Shown here: one piece after another, positions 1 to 6,512 of the stretch
Numbering within the stretch: position 1 is the first letter of the stretch
Layout: each line of letters begins with the position of its first letter
Origin: an uncultured Sneathia sp.
GTDB lineage: Bacteria; Fusobacteriota; Fusobacteriia; Fusobacteriales; Leptotrichiaceae
Direction: 5' to 3'
NCBI GenBank assembly: GCA_902494065.1
Contig: CABURZ010000030.1
Location: forward strand, 1-14,581
Length of the DNA stretch: 14,581 nt
Made by a program: the position numbers and the translations under genes
The notes under the pieces: generated by a model
Told to the model about the DNA's origin: nothing
The model's database searches: none
Seen by the model: only the letters and a program-made list of their open reading frames with translations

Positions 1-1112
1 ATTGAAACTTGTTTCGTATAATCTGCCTTATTAGCTCCACCTATAGCAAGTGTTGCTCCTCCAGCCTTATTTTTATTAATAACATTTTGAAATTTTTCTA
101 CAGCATCATCTACATTTTTAAATGATCCTGACACTGTATTTGTTAAATTTAAATTTTCATTAGAATTTTTAATAACGTTCCCTGCCCCAAACACTAATGA
201 TCCATTAGCATTTTCAGTAGTATTTGCTATACCAACAATACTGTTAGCTACACCAGAATGACCATTTTTACCTTTTGATCTAATACTATTTAATGTCCCA
301 AATACACTAGACCCAAAGTTTTGTGAACCATACATGAAACTATTAAAACTTCCTGTACCATCAAAATCTCCTGTAGATATATTATACGCACCAAGCATAG
401 TTCCCATAGCTGCTTTTTGATAAGAATTTGTTCCTATTGTGGTCATATTAACTATATTTGCTTCTCCATTTGTTGCATTATTTACATCTATTCCACCCAT
501 AAGTCCACTATATGTATGTGAACCTATTTGTATACTACCTGTTCTAGCAAACGTATTAGTCCCTATTGAAATACCTCCAGGAATTTTTGTTGTATCATGT
601 ATTTCCGTAACTTTTGGTTTAAAAAAACCTTTTACCTCCCAATTATTACTATCAAAACTTAAAGCCCATTCTTGTAATCCTGAACCATTAAGTACATTAG
701 CATTATCACCTAATGCTATACTACTAAAATCATAACCATTAGATGCAACTCTAGCTTTTCTACCTATTGCTAGACTATAGTGTTCTCCATTACCACCTTG
801 TGCATCTATTGTAGCTTCTTGACCAATTGCTATACCTTCAGTTTTTTCATCCGGCGTTGTTGAAATCCCGATTTTCGCACCTTTACCTTCTATAATAGCT
901 TTAGAATTGAATCTTTTTTCTATTTCCTTATTTTTCTTTTCAAGTTCTTCATTCTTTTTAACTATTTCTTTCTGCAATTCTTGTACTGTAGGTGTATTTG
1001 ACGCAGGATCCCCCGCATACCCTATTGTACCTGTTATAAAAAATACTACCATTAAACTTAATGTTACTCTTACTTTTCTCTTTAACCAAGTTTTTAATTC
1101 TTTTTTATTCAT
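1..1112 (-). CDS. YadA-like trimeric autotransporter adhesin, N-terminal part (runs off the left edge)
   Basis: The reading frame is open from an ATG at 1112 down to base 1 (370 codons plus 2 nt) with no stop, so the C-terminal stalk and membrane anchor lie outside the window. The start is supported by GAGGAGAGA at 1123-1115. Residues 1-33 form a long signal peptide: a basic N-region (MNKKELKTWLKRKVRV), a hydrophobic core and a GYA cleavage site, like the extended signal peptides of type V secretion. Residues 44-70 are a short Lys/Glu-rich coiled coil (ELQKEIVKKNEELEKK...). From about residue 75 there are many degenerate YadA-head repeats of the type S-x-A-I-G-x-x-A (GIAIGQEA at 93, SLAIGRKA at 113, SIALGDNA at 131, GISIGTNT at 180, SIQIGSHT at 193), which fold as a left-handed beta-roll in this family. 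The expected role is surface adhesion as a homotrimer; the ligand cannot be told. The 5' quarter uses more G/C-ending codons (GCG, GGG, CCG, ACG) than the rest. Confidence 0.9.
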   Translation of the reverse strand, partial: MNKKELKTWLKRKVRVTLSLMVVFFITGTIGYAGDPASNTPTVQELQKEIVKKNEELEKKNKEIEKRFNSKAIIEGKGAKIGISTTPDEKTEGIAIGQEATIDAQGGNGEHYSLAIGRKARVASNGYDFSSIALGDNANVLNGSGLQEWALSFDSNNWEVKGFFKPKVTEIHDTTKIPGGISIGTNTFARTGSIQIGSHTYSGLMGGIDVNNATNGEANIVNMTTIGTNSYQKAAMGTMLGAYNISTGDFDGTGSFNSFMYGSQNFGSSVFGTLNSIRSKGKNGHSGVANSIVGIANTTENANGSLVFGAGNVIKNSNENLNLTNTVSGSFKNVDDAVEKFQNVINKNKAGGATLAIGGANKADYTKQVS

Positions 1113-1134
1113 AATCTCTCCTCACAATTTTTCA

Positions 1135-1165
1135 TTTATATTTTACCCCCCCCCACATTTTTCAA
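1135..1165 (-). promoter_or_regulatory. Putative phase-variable promoter of the adhesin
   Basis: On the minus strand TTGAAA (1165-1160) and TATAAA (1140-1135) are separated by 19 nt that contain the nine-G tract. Losing one or two G would bring the spacer to 18 or 17 nt, the usual optimum. An alternative -10, TAAAAT (1145-1140), would give a 14-nt spacer. With the first assignment the transcript would start near 1128, leaving a leader of about 16 nt with the ribosome binding site inside it. The boxes are read by eye and the start site is not known. Confidence 0.55.
1146..1154. repeat. Homopolymer of nine C (poly-G on the adhesin coding strand)
   Basis: Nine consecutive C on the plus strand, read as nine G upstream of the adhesin, is striking in such AT-rich DNA. 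It lies 34 to 42 bases before the adhesin ATG and between the best -35 and -10 candidates. Such tracts are known slipped-strand mispairing sites. Poly-G tracts upstream of Neisseria porA and Moraxella uspA1 modulate transcription in this way. Phase variation here is inferred. Confidence 0.85.
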
Positions 1166-1274
1166 GCTTTTTGACTCTTTTTTCTTTTGCATTTTTTAAC
1201 TTTTTTCGAACTCTTTTTCTCTTACTTTTATATATTTGCAAAACTCAAATTATATTTCACAACCTTTTTTAACT

Positions 1275-1300
1275 AAAAAATCAGGATTTCTCCTGACTTT
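1275..1300 (-). terminator. Intrinsic terminator after the AlbA_2-type remnant and dapB
   Basis: On the minus strand TCAGGA and TCCTGA (1296-1291 and 1286-1281) form a 6-bp stem with a 4-nt loop, followed by six U (1280-1275); flanking A/U bases could lengthen the stem. It sits 15 bases after the remnant's stop codon and would end dapB transcripts. The remaining bases between here and the adhesin promoter are T-rich on the plus strand and show no gene. Confidence 0.75.
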
Positions 1301-1315
1301 TGTATAATAAACAAA

Positions 1316-1999
1316 TCATTTTACAACAATCCGACTTCCATCTGTTAAACTTCCTTGCCTATAGATTTTGTTCTCTTTTTTAAGTTTTTCAATATCTCTC
1401 TTTATTGCTTTTTCAGACACACAAAATTTATCACTCAATTCCATAATAGTAACTTTAGAATTAATTTTCATTTCTTTAACAATTAACATCCTTCTATCTT
1501 CAGAATTAAATTTCTTTGGGTCATTTTTAACAATATAGTTTCTATTATACAATGTTAAAATTACTCCATTATCAGAAGTATTGTATTCTGGTTTTTTATC
1601 ATAGTCTTCATAATCTTTGAATATACGTCTAACTCCTGTTGCATAATTTTCTATAAAATCTGCTTTATCAAGAGCTGAAACAAGAATTTGATTTCTTTTT
1701 GCTGTCATTCCATTTTTTATATCTTCCACTGTCAATCCATTTGGAAGAGATCCAGGAGAAAATATCATCACTCTATCATCGTATTCAATTCTTTGTGGTT
1801 GACTTGATATAATTATCTTCTTTTTATTTGATAAATTAGCAAAATACAAAATATCATCAAGTTGTTTTAAAATAGATCCTGTAAATTCTTTTTTATCTAA
1901 AAATAAAGATACATCTGTGCCTTGAAATACTGCAAATTTACTTATTGTTGGATTTTGATCGCTAAGTAATAGGGCTGCATTATTATATTTTCCATTTAA
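1316..1999 (-). pseudogene. Decayed AlbA_2/HATPase_c_4 (RecG-like) ATP-binding transcriptional regulator
   Basis: The frame is open from just after a TGA at 2002-2000 to TAA at 1318-1316 (about 227 codons), but no ATG or GTG with a ribosome binding site starts it. The only ATG near a GAGGAAG is in another frame and stops after 17 codons. Recognisable family pieces, in order, are NGKYNNAALLLSDQNP, VFQGTD, EFTGSILKQLDDIL, DDRVMIFSPGSLPNGLTVEDI, RNQILVSAL, IENYATGVRRI and a C-terminal winged helix (EDRRMLIVKEMK... with VSEKAIKRDIEKLKKE). This is the C-terminal half of a common family of roughly 400-500 residues. The N-terminal AlbA_2 (Schlafen-type) domain is absent. The conserved stretch around EALLNAxxHRDY, normally between QLDDIL and DDRVMI, is also missing, consistent with an in-frame deletion of about 30 residues. 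A TTG at 1849 gives the longest non-ATG ORF but has no ribosome binding site. It lies 17 bases after dapB on the same strand. Confidence 0.75.
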
Positions 2000-2016
2000 T
2001 CACTACTTCCTCACAA

Positions 2017-2697
2017 TTAATCAATATCTTTATACAACCCTGCTTTAAGGTTTATTAATTTTCTTGCAAACTTTATAGCTCCAACTGCAAATATCTTTCT
2101 TGATAGTGCTGTATGCTTAATTTCTACTATTTCATCTTGACCTGCAAAAATGGCAGTATGTTCTCCTACTATGCTACCACCTCTAATGCTATGTATACCT
2201 AATTCATCTTTTTGTCGTTTTCCTTGTCTATTAGTTTGTATTTTTAAATCTCTTTCTTCTTGTATACTTTTAGCTAAAGTAATAGCTGTCCCACTAGGTG
2301 CATCTATTTTTCTATTATGGTGTGCTTCCACTATTTCTATATCAAAATCTTCTAAAAGTTTTGTTGCTAGTTTTGAAAGCTTATTTAATACTTTTACTCC
2401 TAATGATGTATTAGACATTTTTAAAATAGGTATAGATTTTGAAGCTTTTTCTATATCTAACTCTTCTTCTTTTGTTTGACCTGTTGTTGCTATTAAAAGT
2501 GGCTTTTTATATTTCAAAGCTATATTTAGTAGTGTTTTTGTTGCCAAATGATTAGAAAAATCTATTATAACATCAAATTCTTTTTTTATATCTTCAACAT
2601 TTAATGGATCTATCATCTCCACAAAAACATCAGGATTTTCTATACTTTTTTGCAAAATATTTGCCATTACGCCATTTCCAAATACTAAAATTCTCAT
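2017..2697 (-). CDS. dapB: 4-hydroxy-tetrahydrodipicolinate reductase
   Basis: DapB reduces 4-hydroxy-tetrahydrodipicolinate with NAD(P)H in the diaminopimelate/lysine pathway, feeding peptidoglycan cross-links and lysine. At 226 residues it belongs to the shorter bacterial forms. The N-terminal Rossmann domain shows GNGVMA (8-13), DVIIDFSNH (42-50) and the IATTGQ loop (69-74). The catalytic segment is EAHHNRKIDAPSGTA (124-138), with the paired His (126-127), the Lys (130) and the substrate-binding SGT. The domain-closing KMSNTSLGVKVL (93-104) and GEHTAIFAG (178-186) are also typical. AAGGAG at 2710-2705 lies 7 nt before the ATG. No other lysine-pathway gene is nearby. Transcription probably continues through the remnant to the terminator near 1280. 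Its promoter must lie in the 79 bases shared with ptsH, but no convincing -35/-10 pair was found for this strand. Confidence 0.95.
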   Translation of the reverse strand: MRILVFGNGVMANILQKSIENPDVFVEMIDPLNVEDIKKEFDVIIDFSNHLATKTLLNIALKYKKPLLIATTGQTKEEELDIEKASKSIPILKMSNTSLGVKVLNKLSKLATKLLEDFDIEIVEAHHNRKIDAPSGTAITLAKSIQEERDLKIQTNRQGKRQKDELGIHSIRGGSIVGEHTAIFAGQDEIVEIKHTALSRKIFAVGAIKFARKLINLKAGLYKDID

Positions 2698-2719
2698 AAT
2701 TTATCTCCTTTTTTTTATA

Positions 2720-2748
2720 TTGACTTTTTTTCAATTCTGTTATATTAT
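2720..2748 (+). promoter_or_regulatory. Promoter of ptsH
   Basis: TTGACT (2720-2725) is followed after 17 nt by TATTAT (2743-2748), a good sigma-70-type match. The predicted start near 2755 gives a leader of about 25 nt that includes AGGAGG at 2769-2774. TATATT at 2741-2746 is an alternative -10 with a 15-nt spacer. Confidence 0.6.
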
Positions 2749-2779
2749 TTTGTTATAAAGTATATATTAGGAGGACATG

Positions 2780-3040
2780 ATGGTAAGTAAAACACTTATA
2801 TTCAATGGACCACAAGGATTACATGCTAGACCTGCTGGTGCATTAGTAAAAAAAGCAAAAGAATTTGAAAGCAAAATCGAATTAGTTTACAATGGAAACT
2901 CTTTCAATGCAAAAGCTATAATCAAACTTCTATCTTCAGGTATTAAAGCTGGTGCAGAAATTACTGTTACAGCTGATGGTGCTGATGAAGAGCAAGCACT
3001 AGCTAGTGTTGTTGAATTTATAGAAAATATCGTTGATTAA
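2780..3040 (+). CDS. ptsH: Phosphocarrier protein HPr
   Basis: HPr is the small cytosolic carrier of the sugar phosphotransferase system: enzyme I phosphorylates its active-site His, and the phosphate passes to EIIA domains. Two ATG codons are adjacent (2777 and 2780). AGGAGG at 2769-2774 leaves only 2 nt before the first but 5 nt before the second, and the second gives standard numbering, so 2780 is preferred (86 residues, the usual HPr size). The phosphorylation motif GLHARPA places His15 and Arg17 correctly, and NAKAIIKLLSSGIKAGAEITV matches the second conserved block. Oddly, the residue at position 46, a Ser in both Gram-positive and enteric HPr and the target of HPr kinase in Gram-positives, is Ala here (K-A-I-I-K instead of K-S-I-M-G). 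The gene stands alone without ptsI and converges on the rlu gene with overlapping stop codons. Confidence 0.95.
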   Translation: MVSKTLIFNGPQGLHARPAGALVKKAKEFESKIELVYNGNSFNAKAIIKLLSSGIKAGAEITVTADGADEEQALASVVEFIENIVD

Positions 3041-3840
3041 TAGAAAAGCCTTTTAGGCTTTTTTATAATACACTCTAAATCATCAAATTTAATGTAACAA
3101 CATATTAAATGTAGTTTATCTTCTTTTCTATAATTTCCATATTTATCATCGCCTATTATAGGTAAACCTATATTTGCTAATTGTACTCTTATTTGATGTT
3201 TTCTTCCCGTAATTAATTCTACTTCAAATACTATACTTTTTTCATTTAAATCCACAACTTTAAAATGACTTTCACTATATATCCCATCATTTGAGATTAA
3301 AACCTTATTGTCCGTAATTTTTAAGTTGTTTTTTATTGTAAATTCATCTCCTAATCTATATTTACCATTATTTTTTGTTTCTGCTATATATTTTTTTATA
3401 ACCTTATTTTCTCTTATCAATTCTGTTACATGTCTTAAACTTTTCTTATTTTTACACCCTATAACTAAACCGCTAGTTTTTTTATCTATTCTATTTGCAA
3501 AATCAATATTGAACATTTCAGCTAGACCTACATCATTTTTAGTCCCCTTGTGCATAGAAATACCACTAGGTTTATTAATTATTATATAATTTTCATCTTC
3601 ATAAAAAATTAAATCTTTGTTTTCTACTTTTGCTTCTTTTTTATATTCTACAAAATTTAAATTTTGTATTTCTAATATATCTCCTAATTGTAATCTATAG
3701 TTTTCTTTTTGCTTTTTACCATTAACCTTTATATTTCCTTTTCTTATAGCTTTAAATATTTCAGCTAAGGTATTTTCTTTACAATTATTTTTTAAAAATC
3801 TATCTAATCTTACATTTTCATTTTCTTTATCAATAACCAT
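3037..3840 (-). CDS. RluA-family 23S rRNA pseudouridine synthase (RluC/RluD-like)
   Basis: This enzyme isomerises specific uridines in large-subunit rRNA to pseudouridine. The 267-residue protein starts with an S4 RNA-binding domain (about 10-60: VRLDRFLKNN ... IRKGNIKVNGKK), followed by the catalytic domain. IIINKPSGISMHKG (86-99) is the typical first motif. ANRIDKKTSGLVIG (115-128) carries the catalytic Asp119; the residue usually His in HRLD is Asn here, which also occurs in relatives. GRKHQIRVQLANIGLPIIGDDKYG is the third motif. The exact uridine targets cannot be assigned. It is the last gene of the rny-to-rlu operon: only 2 nt separate it from the rodA stop, and a CGGAG ribosome binding site lies inside the end of rodA. 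The 3' end overlaps ptsH by 4 bp on the opposite strand. Confidence 0.9.
   Translation of the reverse strand: MVIDKENENVRLDRFLKNNCKENTLAEIFKAIRKGNIKVNGKKQKENYRLQLGDILEIQNLNFVEYKKEAKVENKDLIFYEDENYIIINKPSGISMHKGTKNDVGLAEMFNIDFANRIDKKTSGLVIGCKNKKSLRHVTELIRENKVIKKYIAETKNNGKYRLGDEFTIKNNLKITDNKVLISNDGIYSESHFKVVDLNEKSIVFEVELITGRKHQIRVQLANIGLPIIGDDKYGNYRKEDKLHLICCYIKFDDLECIIKKPKRLFY
3044..3064. terminator. Intrinsic terminator of ptsH, embedded in the rlu 3' end
   Basis: AAAAGCC (3044-3050), a five-base loop and GGCTTTT (3056-3062) form a 7-bp stem, with the T-run extending to 3064 on the plus strand, starting 3 bases after the ptsH stop. On the minus strand the same bases encode the final KKPKRLF of the pseudouridine synthase. 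There the hairpin is followed by only four U, then C, so termination of the opposite operon at this site is less certain. Confidence 0.8.
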
Positions 3841-3842
3841 TT

Positions 3843-4943
3843 TTACTCCGAATTAATCTTTATACTCTCAACTAGTGCTATTAACATAAAGGCTGTTAAA
3901 TATGAGCTTCCACCGTAGCTTAAAAATAGTAAAGTTTTACCAGTTACAGGAACTAGCCCTATAGTCATTCCTATATTTATTAAAGTATGTCCTAAAAATA
4001 TACCTGCAACACCGTAGATAATAATACGACCATAATCATCATCTACTAGTCTACTAATTTTTAGCATGGAATAAAGTAGTGAAAAATACAAAAATATTAC
4101 AAATGAAGACCCTACAAACCCAGTTTCTTCTGCTATAACAGAGAAGATAAAATCGGTTTGTGGCTCAGGTAAAAATTTTAGTCTACTTTGACTTCCATTA
4201 AATATTCCAGCTCCAAGTAGGCCCCCAGAGCCTATTGAAATTTTAGACTGAGTGACATGCCACCCTTTGTTACGTATATCCTTTTCAGGATTTAAAAATA
4301 CTTCAATTCTTGTTTTTTGATAATCATCTAGTACAAAATGATATACTGGATAAGCTGATATAATAGCAATTACAGCTATAACTAATAATGGCTTTATATT
4401 TGCATTATCTAAAAACAGTATACAAAGGTATGAAAAGGTGATTATAAGGGTATTACCTAAATCTGGTTGAAATAGAATTAATAAGACTATAGGTAATACA
4501 TACAAAAATACCTTTATTATTTCTATTAAATTATTTATCCCTCTTCTAAATTTAGTAATTATTACATAAGATAAAACCATTATTACTATTATCTTTACAA
4601 ATTCAGATGGTTGTAATTGTATACCAAATAAAGAAATCCATCTTTGTGCTCCTAGTGTTTTTTTACCAAAAAATCTTACAGCAAGAAGAACTAGTACAGA
4701 TAAAATATATAGATGAGGTATATATTTTTTTGTTACCCTGTAATCCACTATCAAAGATAAAAAAAGAATTATAGTGCCTATTAATATCCAAACTATATTT
4801 TGTTTTACATAATGAGTAGATCTTGTTGCACTGTAGATAAATAGAGTACTTATTGTAACTAATATATACACTGTTATTATCAATTGTTTGTCTAGTTTTA
4901 TAAAGTTTTCCTTTAGTTTTGATATATTAAAATTAATTTTCAT
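3843..4943 (-). CDS. rodA: Rod-shape SEDS peptidoglycan glycosyltransferase RodA
   Basis: RodA polymerises lipid II into glycan strands in the inner membrane, working with a class B penicillin-binding protein and the Mre system in side-wall growth. The 366-residue protein is polytopic, with about ten hydrophobic segments. It carries the SEDS signature stretches LGAQRWISLFGIQLQPSEF (97-115), FQPDLGNTLI (158-167), GWHVTQSKISIGSGGLLG (227-244), LPEPQTDFIFSVIAEETG (258-275) and SYGGSSYLTAFMLIAL near the C terminus. Asp264 in PEPQTDF aligns with the essential catalytic Asp of RodA. RodA is preferred over FtsW because of the PEPQTDFIF and GAGIFNGSQ wording and the lack of division genes nearby; no MreBCD or PBP2 gene is in the window. 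It starts inside the end of cvpA (11-bp overlap) with an AGGTG-type ribosome binding site there. Confidence 0.93.
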   Translation of the reverse strand: MKINFNISKLKENFIKLDKQLIITVYILVTISTLFIYSATRSTHYVKQNIVWILIGTIILFLSLIVDYRVTKKYIPHLYILSVLVLLAVRFFGKKTLGAQRWISLFGIQLQPSEFVKIIVIMVLSYVIITKFRRGINNLIEIIKVFLYVLPIVLLILFQPDLGNTLIITFSYLCILFLDNANIKPLLVIAVIAIISAYPVYHFVLDDYQKTRIEVFLNPEKDIRNKGWHVTQSKISIGSGGLLGAGIFNGSQSRLKFLPEPQTDFIFSVIAEETGFVGSSFVIFLYFSLLYSMLKISRLVDDDYGRIIIYGVAGIFLGHTLINIGMTIGLVPVTGKTLLFLSYGGSSYLTAFMLIALVESIKINSE

Positions 4944-5487
4944 TTGAATTTACACCTTTTTTAATGTTGTTATATATTTCTTGTTTTAATTTAATATTTT
5001 GATTTTTCATATTTAAATCATCTAGTTTTTTCTCTATTTTTTCTGGAAAATATTTGTTAAAACTTTTAGTATTTATTGAAATATAGTACACAGCATAACT
5101 TGTATCTAATATATTTTGTACCTTTTCTGATTTAGGAAAAAATAGCATAACTACAATAAGAAGAAATGATATAGAAAATGCTATAATCGCTCCTAAAATT
5201 GCACCTATAAGCTTATTTATTCCTCCTAAATGGACTGAATCAATAAATTTTTCTATAAAATATGCTAAAAAGTTTAAAAATGTATACAAAACTACAAAAG
5301 ATACTATATATATTACTATTTTACTTTTTCCAACCAAAATTTTTTCTATTATTGGATTCACATAGGGCATTAGGAATATAGAAAGTAAAAAACTACAAAA
5401 TCTAAATACCATAGCTATTGCACCTTTTTTTATTCCGTTTATTATAAACACTGATAGTAATATACCTAAAATGATGTCAAATGTCAT
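4933..5487 (-). CDS. CvpA family inner-membrane protein
   Basis: The 184-residue protein has about four hydrophobic helices in the first 125 residues (MTFDIILGILLSVFIINGIKKG, FRFCSFLLSIFLMPY, IVIYIVSFVVLYTFLNFLAY, LIGAILGAIIAFSISFLLIVVMLFF, each read by eye) and a polar Lys/Asn-rich cytoplasmic tail. This is the length and layout of the CvpA (colicin V production) family, including the early G-x-x-x-G-xx-xx-G/K turn. The molecular function of the family is poorly defined, with reported links to the envelope and cell division. Its position between alr and rodA supports an envelope role. The start is set by TAGGAGGTAATAA before the ATG at 5487, which forms an ATGA overlap with the alr stop, so translation is probably coupled. 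Confidence 0.8.
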   Translation of the reverse strand: MTFDIILGILLSVFIINGIKKGAIAMVFRFCSFLLSIFLMPYVNPIIEKILVGKSKIVIYIVSFVVLYTFLNFLAYFIEKFIDSVHLGGINKLIGAILGAIIAFSISFLLIVVMLFFPKSEKVQNILDTSYAVYYISINTKSFNKYFPEKIEKKLDDLNMKNQNIKLKQEIYNNIKKGVNSNEN

Positions 5488-6512
5488 TTATTACCTCCTA
5501 TATATTTTCTTTCTACTCTTTTAGAAAATCTACATAATATATCATAAGATATAGTATCACAAGCTTTTGCAAGATCAGTTGCAAAGATATGATCTCCATA
5601 TATTTCAACAAAATCTCCTACTTTTACATTTTCGTCTGCTTTTATCATCATTTGATCCATACATATATTTCCTATTATATCATAATATGCTCCATTTAAA
5701 TATACTTTACCATTATTTGATATTTTCCTTGTCAAACCATCAGCATATCCTATAGAAACAGTTGCAACTATATCTCCAACCTTTGCCCTGTATGTATTTC
5801 CATACCCTATGTATGTATCATGATCTAGTTTTTTTACATAACTAACCCTTGCATAAAGACTTTTACATGGTTTAAACTCTCCTGTACTATCTCCACCATA
5901 AAGTATTATACCTAGTCTATATAAATCATATATCTTATCATTATTCAAACTTCCATAGCTATTTAATGCATGCTTATACAATATATCATATTTGCTAACT
6001 ACTTTATTAAATTTTTCTATTTGAGATCTTGTAAAATCTTGATCTTTTTCTGCAACAGATAAATGAGTGAATACTCCCTCTGGTTTATACTTGCTTAAGG
6101 CAATATCTATATTTTTATCATCAAAACCTATTCTACCCATACCTGTATCATATGCTATATGATATAGTGCATTTTTAGTATTTTTCTTAATATATTCTAA
6201 TTCTTCAAATGAAGTTACTGCAAATCTTATTCTCTTTTTTTCTAAATCAGAATAATACTCCATTTCAACTGGACCTAATATTAAAACATTAACATTTAAA
6301 CCTAGATTATATACCTCTATAGCCTCAAAATACGTTGCTACTGCAAACCATTTAATACCAAGTTTTTCATATAATCTAACAATTTTTTCATAACCATGCC
6401 CATAAGCATCTGCTTTAACTACTGCAACTATTTTATCTGTAGAAATTAGATGTTGTATTTTTTTCATATTATACTCTATATTATCTAAATTAATAACTTC
6501 TATACATCTCAT
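5484..6512 (-). CDS. alr: Alanine racemase
   Basis: Alr is the pyridoxal-phosphate enzyme that interconverts L- and D-alanine, supplying D-Ala for the peptidoglycan stem peptide. The N-terminal TIM barrel shows VVKADAYGHGY (31-41), with Lys33 as the cofactor Schiff-base lysine, then HIAYDTGMGRIGF (118-130) and HALNSYGSL at the phosphate-binding region. The C-terminal domain carries GYGNTY, with the catalytic Tyr237 of the other half-reaction, IGYADGLTR, and the GNICMDQ substrate loop (281-287). At 342 residues it is slightly shorter than the usual 360-390 but has all the key motifs. The start MRCIEVINLDNIEYN fits the family N terminus, with AAAGGT upstream as a modest ribosome binding site inside cmk. 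It overlaps cmk by 23 bp and cvpA by 4 bp. Confidence 0.95.
   Translation of the reverse strand: MRCIEVINLDNIEYNMKKIQHLISTDKIVAVVKADAYGHGYEKIVRLYEKLGIKWFAVATYFEAIEVYNLGLNVNVLILGPVEMEYYSDLEKKRIRFAVTSFEELEYIKKNTKNALYHIAYDTGMGRIGFDDKNIDIALSKYKPEGVFTHLSVAEKDQDFTRSQIEKFNKVVSKYDILYKHALNSYGSLNNDKIYDLYRLGIILYGGDSTGEFKPCKSLYARVSYVKKLDHDTYIGYGNTYRAKVGDIVATVSIGYADGLTRKISNNGKVYLNGAYYDIIGNICMDQMMIKADENVKVGDFVEIYGDHIFATDLAKACDTISYDILCRFSKRVERKYIGGNK

Noticed and set aside
439..735. Open frame of 98 codons on the plus strand
   Set aside because: It is antisense to the adhesin reading frame, which is continuous and has clear YadA-head repeats; no ribosome binding site or recognisable protein.
907..1272. Open frame of 121 codons on the plus strand spanning the poly-C tract
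   Set aside because: Its Phe/Ser-rich product is the complement of the adhesin 5' end and promoter region; no ribosome binding site.
2150..2479. Open frame of 109 codons opposite dapB
   Set aside because: Complement of a well-conserved dapB; low-complexity product.
2698..2776. TATAAC/TATAAA boxes on the minus strand as a dapB promoter
   Set aside because: No -35 box at a sensible distance was found for any of them, so no promoter was called.
3308..3589. Open frame opposite the pseudouridine synthase gene
   Set aside because: Shadow of a gene with intact catalytic motifs.
5567..5755. Short plus-strand frame opposite alr, and similar frames at 6734-6934, 7167-7430 and 7571-7783
   Set aside because: All lie opposite conserved genes (alr, cmk, prmA), without ribosome binding sites or family features.
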